NCBI GenBank assembly: GCA_039602395.1
Contig: JBCNJP010000008.1
Coordinates: forward strand, 25,366,653 to 25,430,652
DNA length: 64,000 nt
Direction of reading: 5' to 3'
DNA from: Deinandra increscens subsp. villosa
Taxonomy: Eukaryota; Streptophyta; Magnoliopsida; Asterales; Asteraceae
Shown here: in pieces, positions 1 through 10,900 of the stretch
Layout: each line of letters begins with the position of its first letter
How positions within the stretch are numbered: position 1 is the first letter of the stretch
Made by a program: the position numbers and the translations under genes
Notes under the pieces: model-generated
Told to the model about the DNA's origin: nothing
The model's input: the letters and a program-made list of their open reading frames with translations, nothing else
The model's database searches: none

Positions 1-2467
1 GTATACCCGAGATTATCTAAACCCGAGATTGATTCACGAAATGGTCATGATTTTATGGTCATCCGAGAGCCTAAAATGTTTATACAAAGTTAAAGAAACC
101 ATTTTGATTTCTTAAACACTAATAAACTATAAAAGACATAATGGCTAAACCTTATATAATTTTTTTTACTAAATGTTGACTAATTAAAACAAAGTCAAAG
201 ATGAAAACTATCTAAGTTTAATCATATACTTATATTATTGTTAGCCGAGTAAACGACATTATATGATTGATTTGTTGATGGAATTAACGACGCGAAGACA
301 AGGTTTGAATTTATAGGCAGAACCTAACGAAAATTTTCTAAAAATATTAATCGTTTTTATGAGATAAAAATAGATTAAAGGGTTTGTTAAAAGAGTTGAA
401 ATGTTTTGTTTTGGTTAAACAAATAATCTTTTCTTAAAAACAAATGGATTTGTAATGATCAGACGAAGTTAACTAAACAAACACGACGAACCGAAACTCT
501 TTCGATCTTATCTCGTCGTAAAGAGTTAAATAAAACATGCGTCATGATTATATTTTCCCGAAAACCTTGAAAACTTATAAGTTCGATTAAACATTAAAAG
601 CTTTAGATTTATTACTTGATTTCAAGGAAAAATATATAAATCAAACCATTAGAAAGTTTATCAACAAAGTTCTCGAGGTCGCAAAAATAATAGTACATAC
701 TATTATTAACATCCTTCAAGGTAACGACACAAATACAAGGAAAATAAAACTTTTATTCTCACCAAGTATATATATGCATTCGAACTCGAAAATAATAAAC
801 TAACTTTATTTTCATCAAAATTCCAACGTAAAGTTGTTAACATCATTAATAAGCTTAAACGAATGAATTTTCTACACAAGTTATAACGATTATTTGTACG
901 ATAATTTATAACTCATACGCGTAGTTACTTATCAATGACTACAAGCATAGGACCAAATATAAACCAAATACCAAAATAAGTAATACATATTATTTATCGT
1001 AATAATTGAGATCTAAACTAAATATACATTTTCATATATCTTCTTACAAATCTTTGAATAATTATTTGACTAATAATTATTTACTTTGAATCCATATGTT
1101 TATTTGTTTTAAATATGGGTTATTGGATTTTAATAATTCCAAGTTTAACATATTGGCAAATAATAATCCCAAGTTTAACATTTACTCCCACCAGTCCCAA
1201 CTTTAATCTTATATACTGTCACCAGTCCCGCGTGTCATGCCAGGATCCGTCATATCCGTCAGGTTGGGACTGGTGACGGATCTGGCATGACACGCGGGAC
1301 TGGTGACAGTAAATAAGATTAAAGTTGAGACTGGTGGGAGTAAATGTTAAACTTGGAATTATTATTTGCCAATATGTTAAACTTGGGATTATTAAAATCC
1401 AATAAACCTTTAAATATCATAGAAAGTCTAAATATTTATACAACTAATAAACGTTACGAACGGGTTTTCCAAACATAAAAACGGGAATAAGTTGTCAAGA
1501 CTCGACCAGGATCATTGGGTAACTGAACGTTATTCAAACCGAACCAAGCAACTAAATCATGTCTATTATTATTATCAATATTAGGACATCGGTTACTTAC
1601 AGCTCGTATCAGCTATCACGATCATTCACCTTGAACATGTGAGTTCCACGACCCCTTTCTTTTAAACTGTTTTAAATACTTTGGGGGAGAAATCATGATC
1701 AAACAAATCTTTTACTTGATTATGGTACTACTGTCATGCCACGCTTGATTATCTGTTCTTTCTATATCCCTATCGTGGTAATTTTATTATATAACATATT
1801 GCTGCCAAATCCCATCATCAATTGATTTCGATTAATTCTGTACGGAACGATAGCTAGTGAATAGATCTATTTGGGTTGACGCTCCCGCCCTAGCTGGTCG
1901 CTCCAGTTCTGACTCCGCGTTAACAAGTCATGGGATACATGTCAGTTATTCTTTGCCAGTGGTATTTCTTAGGGGAAGTTACCATAAGGTGGGTAAATCA
2001 GTTAGTCTTCGAAATCAAGGACCAGGTAGATCAATGCAACCCACAGTAACCACATATATAATATCCTGTATGGTATCAAAACTGTTTACAAATACATTTT
2101 GTAGAGTCCAAAACCTGTGAACTCACCAACATTACGTTGACCCTTTCAAGCTCATGTATTTCTCAGGTAACTAAGTTCGCTCTCGGTGTGCAAATGGAAA
2201 GTTTATCAAACAACAGGGCCTACATTAGGAATGGAGTCATGGTTACCTTTTACTATCTAAATAAATCATGAACCATCGTATTTCTTATCGTAACTTTCTC
2301 ATTTCAGTATTGTAAGACAATGTTATCATATATATATACCGCTGCAACTTTAATAACATACTTGGTTTTCAAACGTAAACGAAACTGTTAGACGTCGTTC
2401 TATGTATCGACGACTATGACCTCATGACATCACACGCCCACAAAATCGGGAACATCGAGGTGTGACA
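1..2467 (+). mobile_element. Gypsy (Tekay-like) LTR, right part, cut by window edge
   Basis: The stretch from about 1640 to 2467 is clearly related to the distal parts of the two long LTRs at 23935-27580 and 37549-41153. It shares the GGGGGAGAAATCATGA block, the GATAGCTAGTGAATAGATCT block and the closing GTGTGACA. The AT-rich first 1.6 kb matches the AT-rich middle of those LTRs in character. No primer-binding site follows position 2467, so this is either the 3' LTR of an element lying to the left or a solo LTR. It is more diverged than the other two LTRs are from each other. A foldback transposon sits inside it. No gene is seen. Confidence 0.75.
1117..1408. mobile_element. Foldback MITE, Mutator-type, with 9-bp target duplication
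   Basis: The 292-bp element is an almost complete inverted repeat: the left arm, with ATTGGATTTTAATAA and AATCCCAAGTTTAAC, returns as its reverse complement in the right arm. It is flanked by a perfect 9-bp direct repeat, TTTAAATAT, at 1108-1116 and 1409-1417. Nine-base target duplications are typical of Mutator-superfamily transposons. It has no coding capacity and would need a transposase in trans. It interrupts the surrounding LTR. The element at 15986-16324 shares the terminal ATTGGATTTTAATAAT motif, so the two belong to one family or to sister families. Confidence 0.85.
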
Positions 2468-2614
2468 CTAAGTCTCCTACCTCGGTGGGAATGACAAGAC
2501 TATGTGAAGTTGCTCCGTCAACTTTGCACCGTATGGGTTGTGTTGGTTAGTTTGTGAAATTTTGTGCAGAAGATATGCCATGCCAAGTTTGTATGCTAGT
2601 ATATAAGGTGTTGG

Positions 2615-3288
2615 TGTTGGAAAAAGGGTGTCCTGACCCGACAAATTAACGAACCCGACTGACATAGACCCGTAAGAGTTACACCCGGGTCAACGGACTA
2701 TAAACCTAAGTAATTGTTAATTAGTATTAAAACAAACTATGTGGTAAATTAAATAGATACTTGATTATTTATTTAATTAATACGACAAAATTAATTCGGC
2801 CAAAAATGATCGTAAAATAAACAAACGGACTGACCAGTTGTTACTGGATTAAAAGATTGGTCAGTTAGGTGGACTAGAGCAATCGCGACCGGGCCCAGTC
2901 CGTCAGAGCCTCGGTCCGCGAATTTAATAATAAATTAGGGTGAGAGTGGATTAATTCACAAGCAATAAAAAAACCCTAATCCCCACTATCTCTCCCTCCT
3001 GTGTCGAACCCCAAGCCGGCGCCACCCTTGCAGCCGCTGACCACTATCCGACGCCACGACCTCCGTTCGTCACTCGATCCGATGGATCCCCGTTTTGCCA
3101 GTATTTGTTCCCTGCTCGAAAAGGAAGCCGCCGCCGCCGCCCGAGCCGAAGCCGCAGCCCGAGCCGAAGCCGAAGCCGCGACCCGAGCCGCAGCCATGGC
3201 CAAGCCGCCGCCTTCGCTTCCTCTGCCGCACCGCCGGTCAATCGCCGACCGGTGGTCCTCACGCTGCCGGCACAGCCGAGGCCACCGC
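2615..3288 (+). repeat. Copia 5' LTR, first segment
   Basis: It matches the start of the 3' LTR at 21953 onward: TGTTGGAAA, GGGTGTCCTGACCCG, the TTAATTAATACGACAAAATTA block, and a GC-rich alanine-codon repeat. The match stops near 3288, just after GCCGAGGCCACCGC, where a reverse gypsy LTR fragment begins. About 240 bp present in the 3' LTR after this point are absent from the 5' copy, so the insertion was accompanied by a deletion. Confidence 0.85.
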
Positions 3289-4672
3289 ACCCTATCACAC
3301 CCCTAATTTCCACTAACGGAGTATAACCGTGTGGGGTGTGATCCAGACCAAGATCCCAGACTTCAGTTCCAACCAAACCATAAAAAAGTTAATAAATTTG
3401 ACATAAAACTTAAGTTACAGTCCAGAAAGAAAATTTAAACAGTTTAGCGAAAGCATAATTAAGGTTACAGTTAGGTTTTCAAAATGATGAGTTTAATGTC
3501 TGAAATACATGAATCCCAAGTGAAAATGGTAAAGTATACTGCCGCCGCCCGTGCCATCCGTGATCCACCTAGCGACTTGAAAAGCATTCTATAATCAAGT
3601 GTCAGCCAAGGCTGGTGAGTTCACTAAAGCGGTCTACACGTCACATGTAGACCTAATGTATATGAATAAAGAAAGGTAAAACACAATCAATATTCATAAG
3701 ACCAGTAAAATTCCATATCGTAGGTAGCTAGCCTATAGTTATGTACACCTGAATTGTTCGTAACCGAAGCTGACAATGTTTTGATAGGGGGTACCTATGA
3801 ATTTGCCTTCCCGTGTCTTGACGGATCACGGTGGGTAGACTAACATTGATCTCAGTCCGACCGCCAGCGAGATGGTGCATCCCGTGCACCGCTGAGCGGG
3901 GGTGTCAATCCCTAGTAGTACTACTCAATATTACCTCGCTACTGTATATTAACGTCCCGAAAGTAAGGAATTTTGTATTTAAAAGCAATTCAGTGCTACA
4001 TGTGATATTTTGTCGGAAAATTTCTCAAGTAAAGAAATACCTTTACCGTTGGGTTGTCATCCTTTACCGGATGCAACTATCTGTGCGTTATCATCCTAAA
4101 CTGGATATAACAATAATAGTAAGTGAACTCACCTTAGGGTGCACTAGTACTCAGCACTTGGTTCAACAGGTTGGCCAAAGTCAACCTATTCGGATAAATA
4201 TGGCCTAATAAAATTTGAAGGTGTTGCTAGGACGAAATTAGCACATAAGCACCTAAACATGTTTCATGCGATCATACAAGTCACACAAAGCACATACAAG
4301 TCCCAAATTGGGATAAAATCAAGAAATTGCAGTTTGAGTCAAAGTTGACACATAAAGTCAAACTTCAAGCACCTAACTAGTGGCATAGCTAAAATCTACA
4401 ATACTTGGAATTAACTTCTTAAATTTTACAGGCATATACTACATAACAGTTAGGATTTGTTTTAAAAAGAATCAAGTAAAAATCTTGAGAAACGAAGAAG
4501 TTATGCACATCGGAAGTTGGCACTTTTTGACATTTAGCAAACTAGTTAAAGGAAATGAAAACTTGCATAACTCATTCAAAATTTGGAATTTAAACATCAA
4601 ATTCTCCACATCCTACATTTAACATATAACCATCAATTCCAAGTCGAAAACATACCATTAAAACAAGGTTTA
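3289..4672 (-). repeat. Reverse-oriented gypsy-like LTR fragment, left half
   Basis: Read on the minus strand this ends in GGGGTGTGATA, close to the GGGGTGTGACA ending of the Tekay-type LTRs in this window, and it contains GTGAACTCACC-like blocks. Together with 15084-15865 it makes about 2.16 kb of LTR-like DNA interrupted by the Tat element, whose target duplication GTTTA marks the break. No PBS, polypurine tract or coding region is seen, so it is most likely a solo or truncated LTR sitting inside the copia 5' LTR. Assignment rests on motif similarity only. Confidence 0.5.
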
Positions 4673-5312
4673 TGTTGAGGGTGTATTTTCAGGATGCTCA
4701 CAGGAAGCTCAGACAGTTCAGGAATCCTATTGTCATCTGGGAATCTCGCACATTCAGGTATCCTGATCATATTATTTTAACTAACCTTCATATTTTGCCA
4801 CATGTCTATTTGACCAGGTATTACCGGAATCATCAACAACCTCCGAAACTTACGCTCCAGCTGAAGAAGATCGTGGACCAAGTGAACGAAGAGGCCTCTA
4901 ACGGTCGACTTAGTTGGACGATAGGATCCCGGGAATCCCGGAAAGTTAGTTATCATTGTATTTGTTATATAAATCGAGGATTCGATCAGTAGGAACACAC
5001 ACAATTACACTCGCACACTGGTTTCTCACCACGAATTATTGTATCACTTAGCTCTGATCGATCAAACCTCCAACCCGTTGTAACAAATCATTTGACAATT
5101 AATACCATCGACTTGGTGGCGGTTTCCAGCCGGCACCCGAGGTTTTTATCCAGGATTCCTAGAGGCAACTCAAAGGATTCTGGAGTTTTCCTCGCTAAAA
5201 TCCTTGTGTTATCACCCTTACTTGGATTACTTACTCATTTGATCGTTAAGCACTCTACCTCACAATCTAAGTTTGGAATACAGGATTCCCGAGTGAATTT
5301 TTGACCAAAACA
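4673..5312 (+). repeat. Tat element 5' LTR
   Basis: It matches 14444-15083 base for base as far as I can read, except C4768 versus T14539. It begins TGTTGAGGGTG and ends CCAAAACA. A TATA box, TATATAAA, lies at 4966-4973, followed by transcribed sequence leading to the PBS. The LTR contains several GGATTCC/GGAATCC words and the local palindrome GGATCCCGGGAATCC. Confidence 0.95.
4966..4973 (+). promoter_or_regulatory. TATA box of Tat LTR promoter
   Basis: TATATAAA lies about 350 bp upstream of the LTR end. The same site is at 14737-14744 in the 3' LTR. Its position fits a U3/R boundary just downstream, and nothing else TATA-like is as good in this LTR. Confidence 0.6.
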
Positions 5313-5315
5313 GTT

Positions 5316-5333
5316 TGGCGCCCACCGTGGGGC
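5316..5333 (+). other. Primer-binding site, Tat element
   Basis: TGGCGCCCACCGTGGGGC begins 3 bases after the LTR ends. It occupies the normal PBS position and is the type of PBS I associate with Tat-lineage elements. I did not assign the tRNA. Confidence 0.7.
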
Positions 5334-5398
5334 AAGTGGTGCTTAATCCTACCAAAATCCCATATCTCATTCATTTCATTTGATCTCCGATCCAAAAG

Positions 5399-7951
5399 AT
5401 GTCAAACCCACAAAAATCTGTCTCGGCCTCTACATCGTCCTCCATTCCCCCTCTTCCTTCCTTTCCAGGAAGCCAGAAGAAAACTAATGACCGTCAGAAG
5501 AAAGTGGACGAGCAGCCGAGAAGAACTGATTATCCTGTCTTCACAGGATCCCAGGTTCAATCTGTTGATCCGGTTATTACTAACAATGATTTGTTTTCCT
5601 TGATTAAGCAGGTGAAAAATCAAATGGATCAGCAAGAAAAAACTAATCAAACGGTGATGAAGGAAATTGAAGAGCTAAAGAAATCTAGGAAGCCCATGGA
5701 AGAGCAAAGTCCCCTGTTTCCCAGGCATCTCGATTTCAATGCTTCAGGATCCTCAGATCCGTCTCGCTACAATAACAAATCAACATCAGGATTTGCTACA
5801 GCCCCTACAATGACTTCTCAGGCCGCTGGATACGCTGAAAGTACTGCTGGATTCTTAGGAGCTGTCCCACCAGAATCCTCACAGTCACGCTACAAGGCTC
5901 CATGGATTCCACCATTGTTGGGATCCTCAGTCTTGCCGTCCCAAGGATATCCTTTTTCTGTTGGGAATCCAAGCCAGAATCCCCAAGGATATCAATACTC
6001 TAACCCTTCAATTTCTGCAGGAATCTTCAGGACCAGCTCCTCAGAAGTGCATGATGGTGACGACATCCCCATGCAAACAGCAGCCACTACGGAGCCAAGC
6101 TTCCCAGCAAATTATGGCTACGGTCCCAGGATTCCGGCCCAGAATCCTGCCTCTGGTAACGTGTCCAATTCAATCCCTATTGTTTCTAACCAGGGTGCTC
6201 CTTATGATGCAGGTATCCATCCAAGTATCGCTAGGGAGCTCCAGAAGTTGAAAGAAATGATATCAAATGTTCCAGGGATCCTGAAACCTATCCCTGAAGT
6301 TCCTTTGGAAAGCCACAAGATATCTAGATTTACTTGGCCAATATCCCAAGTGGAGATCCCGAAGCGTTTCCAGACCCCAAGTATGAAGCTTTATGATGGA
6401 ACCACGGATCCTGAAGAACACGTGGCACATTATCGGGAGCGTATGGAGATCAATCCCATTCCGATAGAAATCAAGGAAGCCTGTCTATGCAAAGGCTTCG
6501 GATCAACCCTAACAGGGCCAGCCATGAAATGGCTACTGAGCATTCCTCCTAACACTATTACGTCATTTTCCCATTTAGTTAACTTGTTTAACAATCAATT
6601 TTCTTGCAGCAGGACCTTTGAGAAGCTTACAGGAGACCTGTACCGAATAATTCAGAAGCCAGATGAGCCTCTCAGAGACTATATTGCCAGATTCGGACGA
6701 GAATCTCTTGAGATTCCTAATCTGGATATGGCAGCGGCCGTGGAAGCCTTCAAAATGGGGCTCTCCAAAGATTCCCGTTTTTACGATGACCTTGTTATGG
6801 CTCCTTGCAGGAATCTTGATGAAGTACGCAGTAGAGCTCTGAGATTTATTCGTTTGGAAGATGACAAGAGGATCCACCAAAGACTGGAGGTTCCTAAATA
6901 CGATCCCAACAGCAAAAAGGCGGAATCCCCCGGGAAGCCGTATAGATCTCGTCCATATTCCAAACCAGAAAATCACAAAGTCAACGCCGTTGACCAGGAC
7001 GATGACGATGAGGAATATCCTAAGGTATCTGAATACTGTTTTTCCGTTGACATTGGTGGTTTGATGTGTGCTATGCAGGATCTAGGTGAAAAAGCTAGAT
7101 GGCCCAGGAAGGATACTAAACAAGGATCCTGGAAGGACAAGACCAAGTGGTGTGCCTTCCATGAAGATTTTGGCCACCTGACGGATGAATGTATAGCACT
7201 CCGAAAGGAAATCAGTTATCTACTCAGCAAGGGGCATCTTAAGGAGTTGTTAGGCAGAAAGAAGGTCAAGACCCAAGAAGCCGACAAGGTGCCCCAGAGA
7301 GCGGCTTCTCCACCACAGGATGCCCAGATTATCAACTTCATCTCAGGAGGCTCGGACATCTGTGGAACTTCATATTCCTCAGCTAAGAAGCATGCCAAGG
7401 AATCCAAATCTGAACAGGGTGACAGACCTGTCCGGACATCCACCCTGACTCAAGACAAACTAATATCCTTTGATGAGAGTGACCGTTCTCATGTTCAGGA
7501 TCCTCACCATGATAGTCTTGTAGTTACTTTATATATTGCTAACCATTTTGTTCGCAGGATTCTGGTTGATAATGGGAGCTCAGTAAACATAATCCGACTT
7601 GATGTGCTCAAAAAGATGGGGATCCCAGAAACTGAAATAGTTCCGAGATCCTCGGTTTTAGTCGGCTTCAGCGGTGAAACTAAAAGCACCGTTGGGGATA
7701 TCAGGTTACCAGTATATATAGAGGGGGTAAACTCTATGCAAAAATTTTGCGTTATAGATTCTCTCTCTTGTTGCAATATTATTCTTGGCAGGCCCTGGAT
7801 TCACGAGATGAAGGCAGTTCCTTCAACTTATCACCAATGTATCAAGCTTCCAACACCCTGGGGAGTCGTAAGAATTGAAAGTGACCAGCAGGAAGCCAAG
7901 AACTGTTATTCTACTTCAATGAAGGGCACCACTAAAGTGACGAAGGGATAG
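5399..7951 (+). CDS. gag-pro: Tat gag-protease polyprotein (850 aa, ends at UAG)
   Basis: This encodes the capsid precursor and aspartic protease. Residues 1-310 are Ser/Pro/Gln-rich with low complexity. The retrotransposon gag domain spans about 330-490, from the YDGTTDPEEH segment to RFIRLEDD. A Cys/His segment WCAFHEDFGHLTDEC lies near 583-598, as in Tat gag. The retropepsin-like domain is about 705-830 with catalytic D724 in LVDNGSS; DNG rather than DTG/DSG is seen in this lineage. The ATG at 5399 follows the PBS by 65 bp and opens the only long frame here. The frame ends at a UAG (7949-7951) in readthrough context, then continues open in the same frame into pol. Many GGATCC/GAATCC words are present. 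Confidence 0.93.
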   Translation: MSNPQKSVSASTSSSIPPLPSFPGSQKKTNDRQKKVDEQPRRTDYPVFTGSQVQSVDPVITNNDLFSLIKQVKNQMDQQEKTNQTVMKEIEELKKSRKPMEEQSPLFPRHLDFNASGSSDPSRYNNKSTSGFATAPTMTSQAAGYAESTAGFLGAVPPESSQSRYKAPWIPPLLGSSVLPSQGYPFSVGNPSQNPQGYQYSNPSISAGIFRTSSSEVHDGDDIPMQTAATTEPSFPANYGYGPRIPAQNPASGNVSNSIPIVSNQGAPYDAGIHPSIARELQKLKEMISNVPGILKPIPEVPLESHKISRFTWPISQVEIPKRFQTPSMKLYDGTTDPEEHVAHYRERMEINPIPIEIKEACLCKGFGSTLTGPAMKWLLSIPPNTITSFSHLVNLFNNQFSCSRTFEKLTGDLYRIIQKPDEPLRDYIARFGRESLEIPNLDMAAAVEAFKMGLSKDSRFYDDLVMAPCRNLDEVRSRALRFIRLEDDKRIHQRLEVPKYDPNSKKAESPGKPYRSRPYSKPENHKVNAVDQDDDDEEYPKVSEYCFSVDIGGLMCAMQDLGEKARWPRKDTKQGSWKDKTKWCAFHEDFGHLTDECIALRKEISYLLSKGHLKELLGRKKVKTQEADKVPQRAASPPQDAQIINFISGGSDICGTSYSSAKKHAKESKSEQGDRPVRTSTLTQDKLISFDESDRSHVQDPHHDSLVVTLYIANHFVRRILVDNGSSVNIIRLDVLKKMGIPETEIVPRSSVLVGFSGETKSTVGDIRLPVYIEGVNSMQKFCVIDSLSCCNIILGRPWIHEMKAVPSTYHQCIKLPTPWGVVRIESDQQEAKNCYSTSMKGTTKVTKG

Positions 7952-7957
7952 CAATTA
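7949..7957 (+). promoter_or_regulatory. Candidate stop-codon readthrough site UAG-CAA-UUA
   Basis: The codons are GGA TAG CAA TTA CAG. The TAG is in frame with both the upstream gag-protease ORF and the downstream pol ORF, and the 30 codons between it and the first pol ATG (8042) contain no other stop. UAG-CAA-UUA equals the tobacco mosaic virus type leaky context (stop followed by CARYYA). Readthrough would give a 1951-residue Gag-Pro-Pol with one residue inserted at the stop. That this happens here is inference. Confidence 0.7.
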
Positions 7958-10900
7958 CAGAAAAAGGCACCTGAAGCACAGGAGGACAGGGAGCTTGATG
8001 TCAAAGAAATACCTCTAGACCCTAAGAATCCTGAAATCAAGGTGCTCATGGGAACGAGCATCCCAACAAATGTTGAGCAGGAATTATTACTACTTCTCAA
8101 AGCCAGAACTTCAACTTTCGCCTGGAAGCATGAAGATATGACAGGTATCCCTAAACATGTAATTACTCATAAACTTGGTTTAGATCCTTCTTTCAGGCCC
8201 ATACAGCAGAAAAGGAGGAAGTTCGCTCCAGAGAAAAATATAATCATCCAGGAGGAAGTCGACAAGCTTCTCAAAACAAAGATGATCAGAGAAGTCAAAT
8301 ATCCTAGGTGGCTAGCAAATGTGGTGGTGGTCCAGAAGAAGAATGGAAAGTGGAGAGTTTGTGTTGACTACACGGACTTGAATAAGGCCTGTCCTAAAGA
8401 CCCGTTTCCACTTCCCCACATCGATGCAATGGTGGATGCCACGGCTGGCCACGAGATGCTCACTTTCATGGATGCCTCAGCAGGATTCCAACAAATTCAG
8501 ATGGAACCTTGCGATCAAGAGCATACAGCATTCATGACTCCAACAGGTATATATTGTTATACTGCTATGCCCTTTGGATTAAGAAATGCAGGTGCCACCT
8601 ACCAGAGACTCGTCAATATGATGTTCAAAGAGCAACTGGGGGACACAATGGAAGTCTACATAGATGACATGGTGGTAAAGTCTAAGAAAGCTGAAGATCA
8701 CGTCAGAGACCTCCAGACTGCCTTTAATATCCTTGATCAATATAACATGAAGCTCAATCCCTCCAAATGCCACTTTGGGGTGCGAGCTGGAAAATTCTTA
8801 GGATATATGGTCACAGAAAGAGGAATTGAAGCAAGCCCAGAGCAGATCAAGGCAATTCTGAATCTCAAGTCCCCATCAAATGTTAAAGAAGTACAGAGGT
8901 TGACAGGAAGAATCGCAGCACTCAACAGGTTTATCTCGAGATCCTCAGAAAAAAGCAAGGATTTCTATGATATCCTGAGGAAAAACAAGAAATTTGAGTG
9001 GACTGAGAAGCATGAGGAAGCCCTGAAGTGCCTGAAAGACTACTTGTCAGCAGCTCCGTTGCTAATGAAACCAGAAGATGGGGAGCCACTATATTTATAT
9101 CTTGCCGTTTCCGGAAGCTCAATCAGTGCAGTCCTGGTAAAAGACCATCAAGGTCAGCAGCATCCGGTATATTATGTAAGTAAAACTCTGCTAGACGCAG
9201 AGTCCAGGTATTCTCACCTTGAAAAGTTAATTTTGTCTCTTATAATGGCTTCCACTAAACTTAGACATTATTTTGAAACACATACTATAATCGTGATGTC
9301 TAACTATCCTATCAAGGCAGTTCTTAGGAAGCCGGAAATGTCAGGAAGGATGGCTAAGTGGGCAGTCAAGCTGAGTGCCTATGACATCAAGTATGAACCA
9401 AGAACAGCAATCAAATCTCAAGCATTAGCTGACTTTGTGGCGGATTTCAGCAGTGACATTGAACCAGAAGTTGAAAAGGAAGTCCAGCAACTTGGGAAGC
9501 TCAAGGAAGACTGGATCCTCTACACCGATGGCTCCTCAAATGTTAGAGGAACAGGGCTGGGAATCCTGCTAAAATCGCCACAGGGGGACATAATACCTCT
9601 ATCCATATCCTGTGAATTCCAGGCTACCAACAATGAAGCTGAGTATGAGGCTTTAATTGCTGGATTACAGCTGGCTAGGGATATGGGAATCCTATCTATA
9701 CAAGTATTTGTTGATTCTCTCTTATTAACTAACCAATTTAATGGCTCTTATGCAGTGAGAGGGGAGAATCTAATTAAATATCTTGAAGTTGTTAAAAAAT
9801 TATCTCTATTTTTCGAAAATTTTAACATTTCACAGGTACCAAGAGAAGATAATGCGGAAGCCGATGCGTTGGCGAACTTGGCTTCATCCCTCAGGATTCC
9901 TGAGGATGTCAAGATTCCAATAACTCACGTCTTGACACCGGCAATAGCTCAACAGGAAGCTCAGGCTGTTGGCGATAACGCAGGAGCAGACGTCGAGAAT
10001 CCTGAAGATGCCCAGGAATCCTGGACATACCCGATCCGGAAGTATCTCAAAGATGGGGAGATTCCTAAGGGCGAGAACCCCAGAGCTTTTCGTACAAAGG
10101 TAGTACCCTACACTATAATTGATAATATCCTATATAGAAGATCTCTTGCAGGTGTCTACTTAAGGTGCCTAGAGAAGTCGGAAGCTCTTGAGGTGCTTGA
10201 AGACATCCATAGTGGAGATTGTGGAAACCATACCGGGGGCAGGGCGCTGTTCTCTAAAGTTCTCAGATTTGGGTACTATTGGCCAACTATGAAGAGGGAT
10301 GCCGCGAGCTTCTCACAGAAGTGCGATGCCTGTCAAAGGCATGGCAATATCCTTCACCAACCTGCTGAGCATCTGCATCCTATAGTATCCCCGTGGCCTT
10401 TCATGAAGTGGGGCATGGATATTGTGGGTAAGCTGCCAAAGGCTCCTGGAGGAAAGGTGTTTATGCTTGCCATGACAGATTATTTCTCCAAGTGGATTGA
10501 AGCAGAAGCCTATGTTCAAGTGAGAGAAAAGGAAGTGATATCCTTCATCAAAAGAAACATCCTCACCAGATTTGGGATTCCAGCGGAGATTATATGTGAC
10601 AATGGTTCCCAGTTTATAGGCAAAAGGACTACGAGCTTTTGTGAAAGCTGGGGCATCAAGATGATTACTTCGACACCTGTCCACCCTCAGGCTAATGGGC
10701 AGGCAGAATCCAGTAATAAAATTATCATCAATAACCTTAAGAGGAAGCTGGGTTCCAAGAAAGGTAAATGGGCCGAGGAGCTGCCATTTGTTCTTTGGGC
10801 AGACAGAACTACACCCAAGAATGCTACCGGCCAAACACCATTCTCATTGGTGTTTGGGGCAGAAGCCGTAATTCCTACAGAGATTGTACTCCCAACAGCC

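Noticed and set aside
1857..2120. Short ORF beginning NRSIWVD, repeated at 26995-27192 and 40568-40765
   Set aside because: It lies in the shared LTR sequence of three related gypsy LTRs, uses a GTG start, and the frames diverge by indels. The similarity is explained by LTR homology, not by coding.
2976..3376. Several overlapping Arg/Ala/Pro-rich ORFs on both strands, and the equivalent at 22295-22826
   Set aside because: The GC-rich alanine-codon repeat keeps all six frames open. Only the plus-strand frame with a start conserved in both LTRs was kept, at low confidence.
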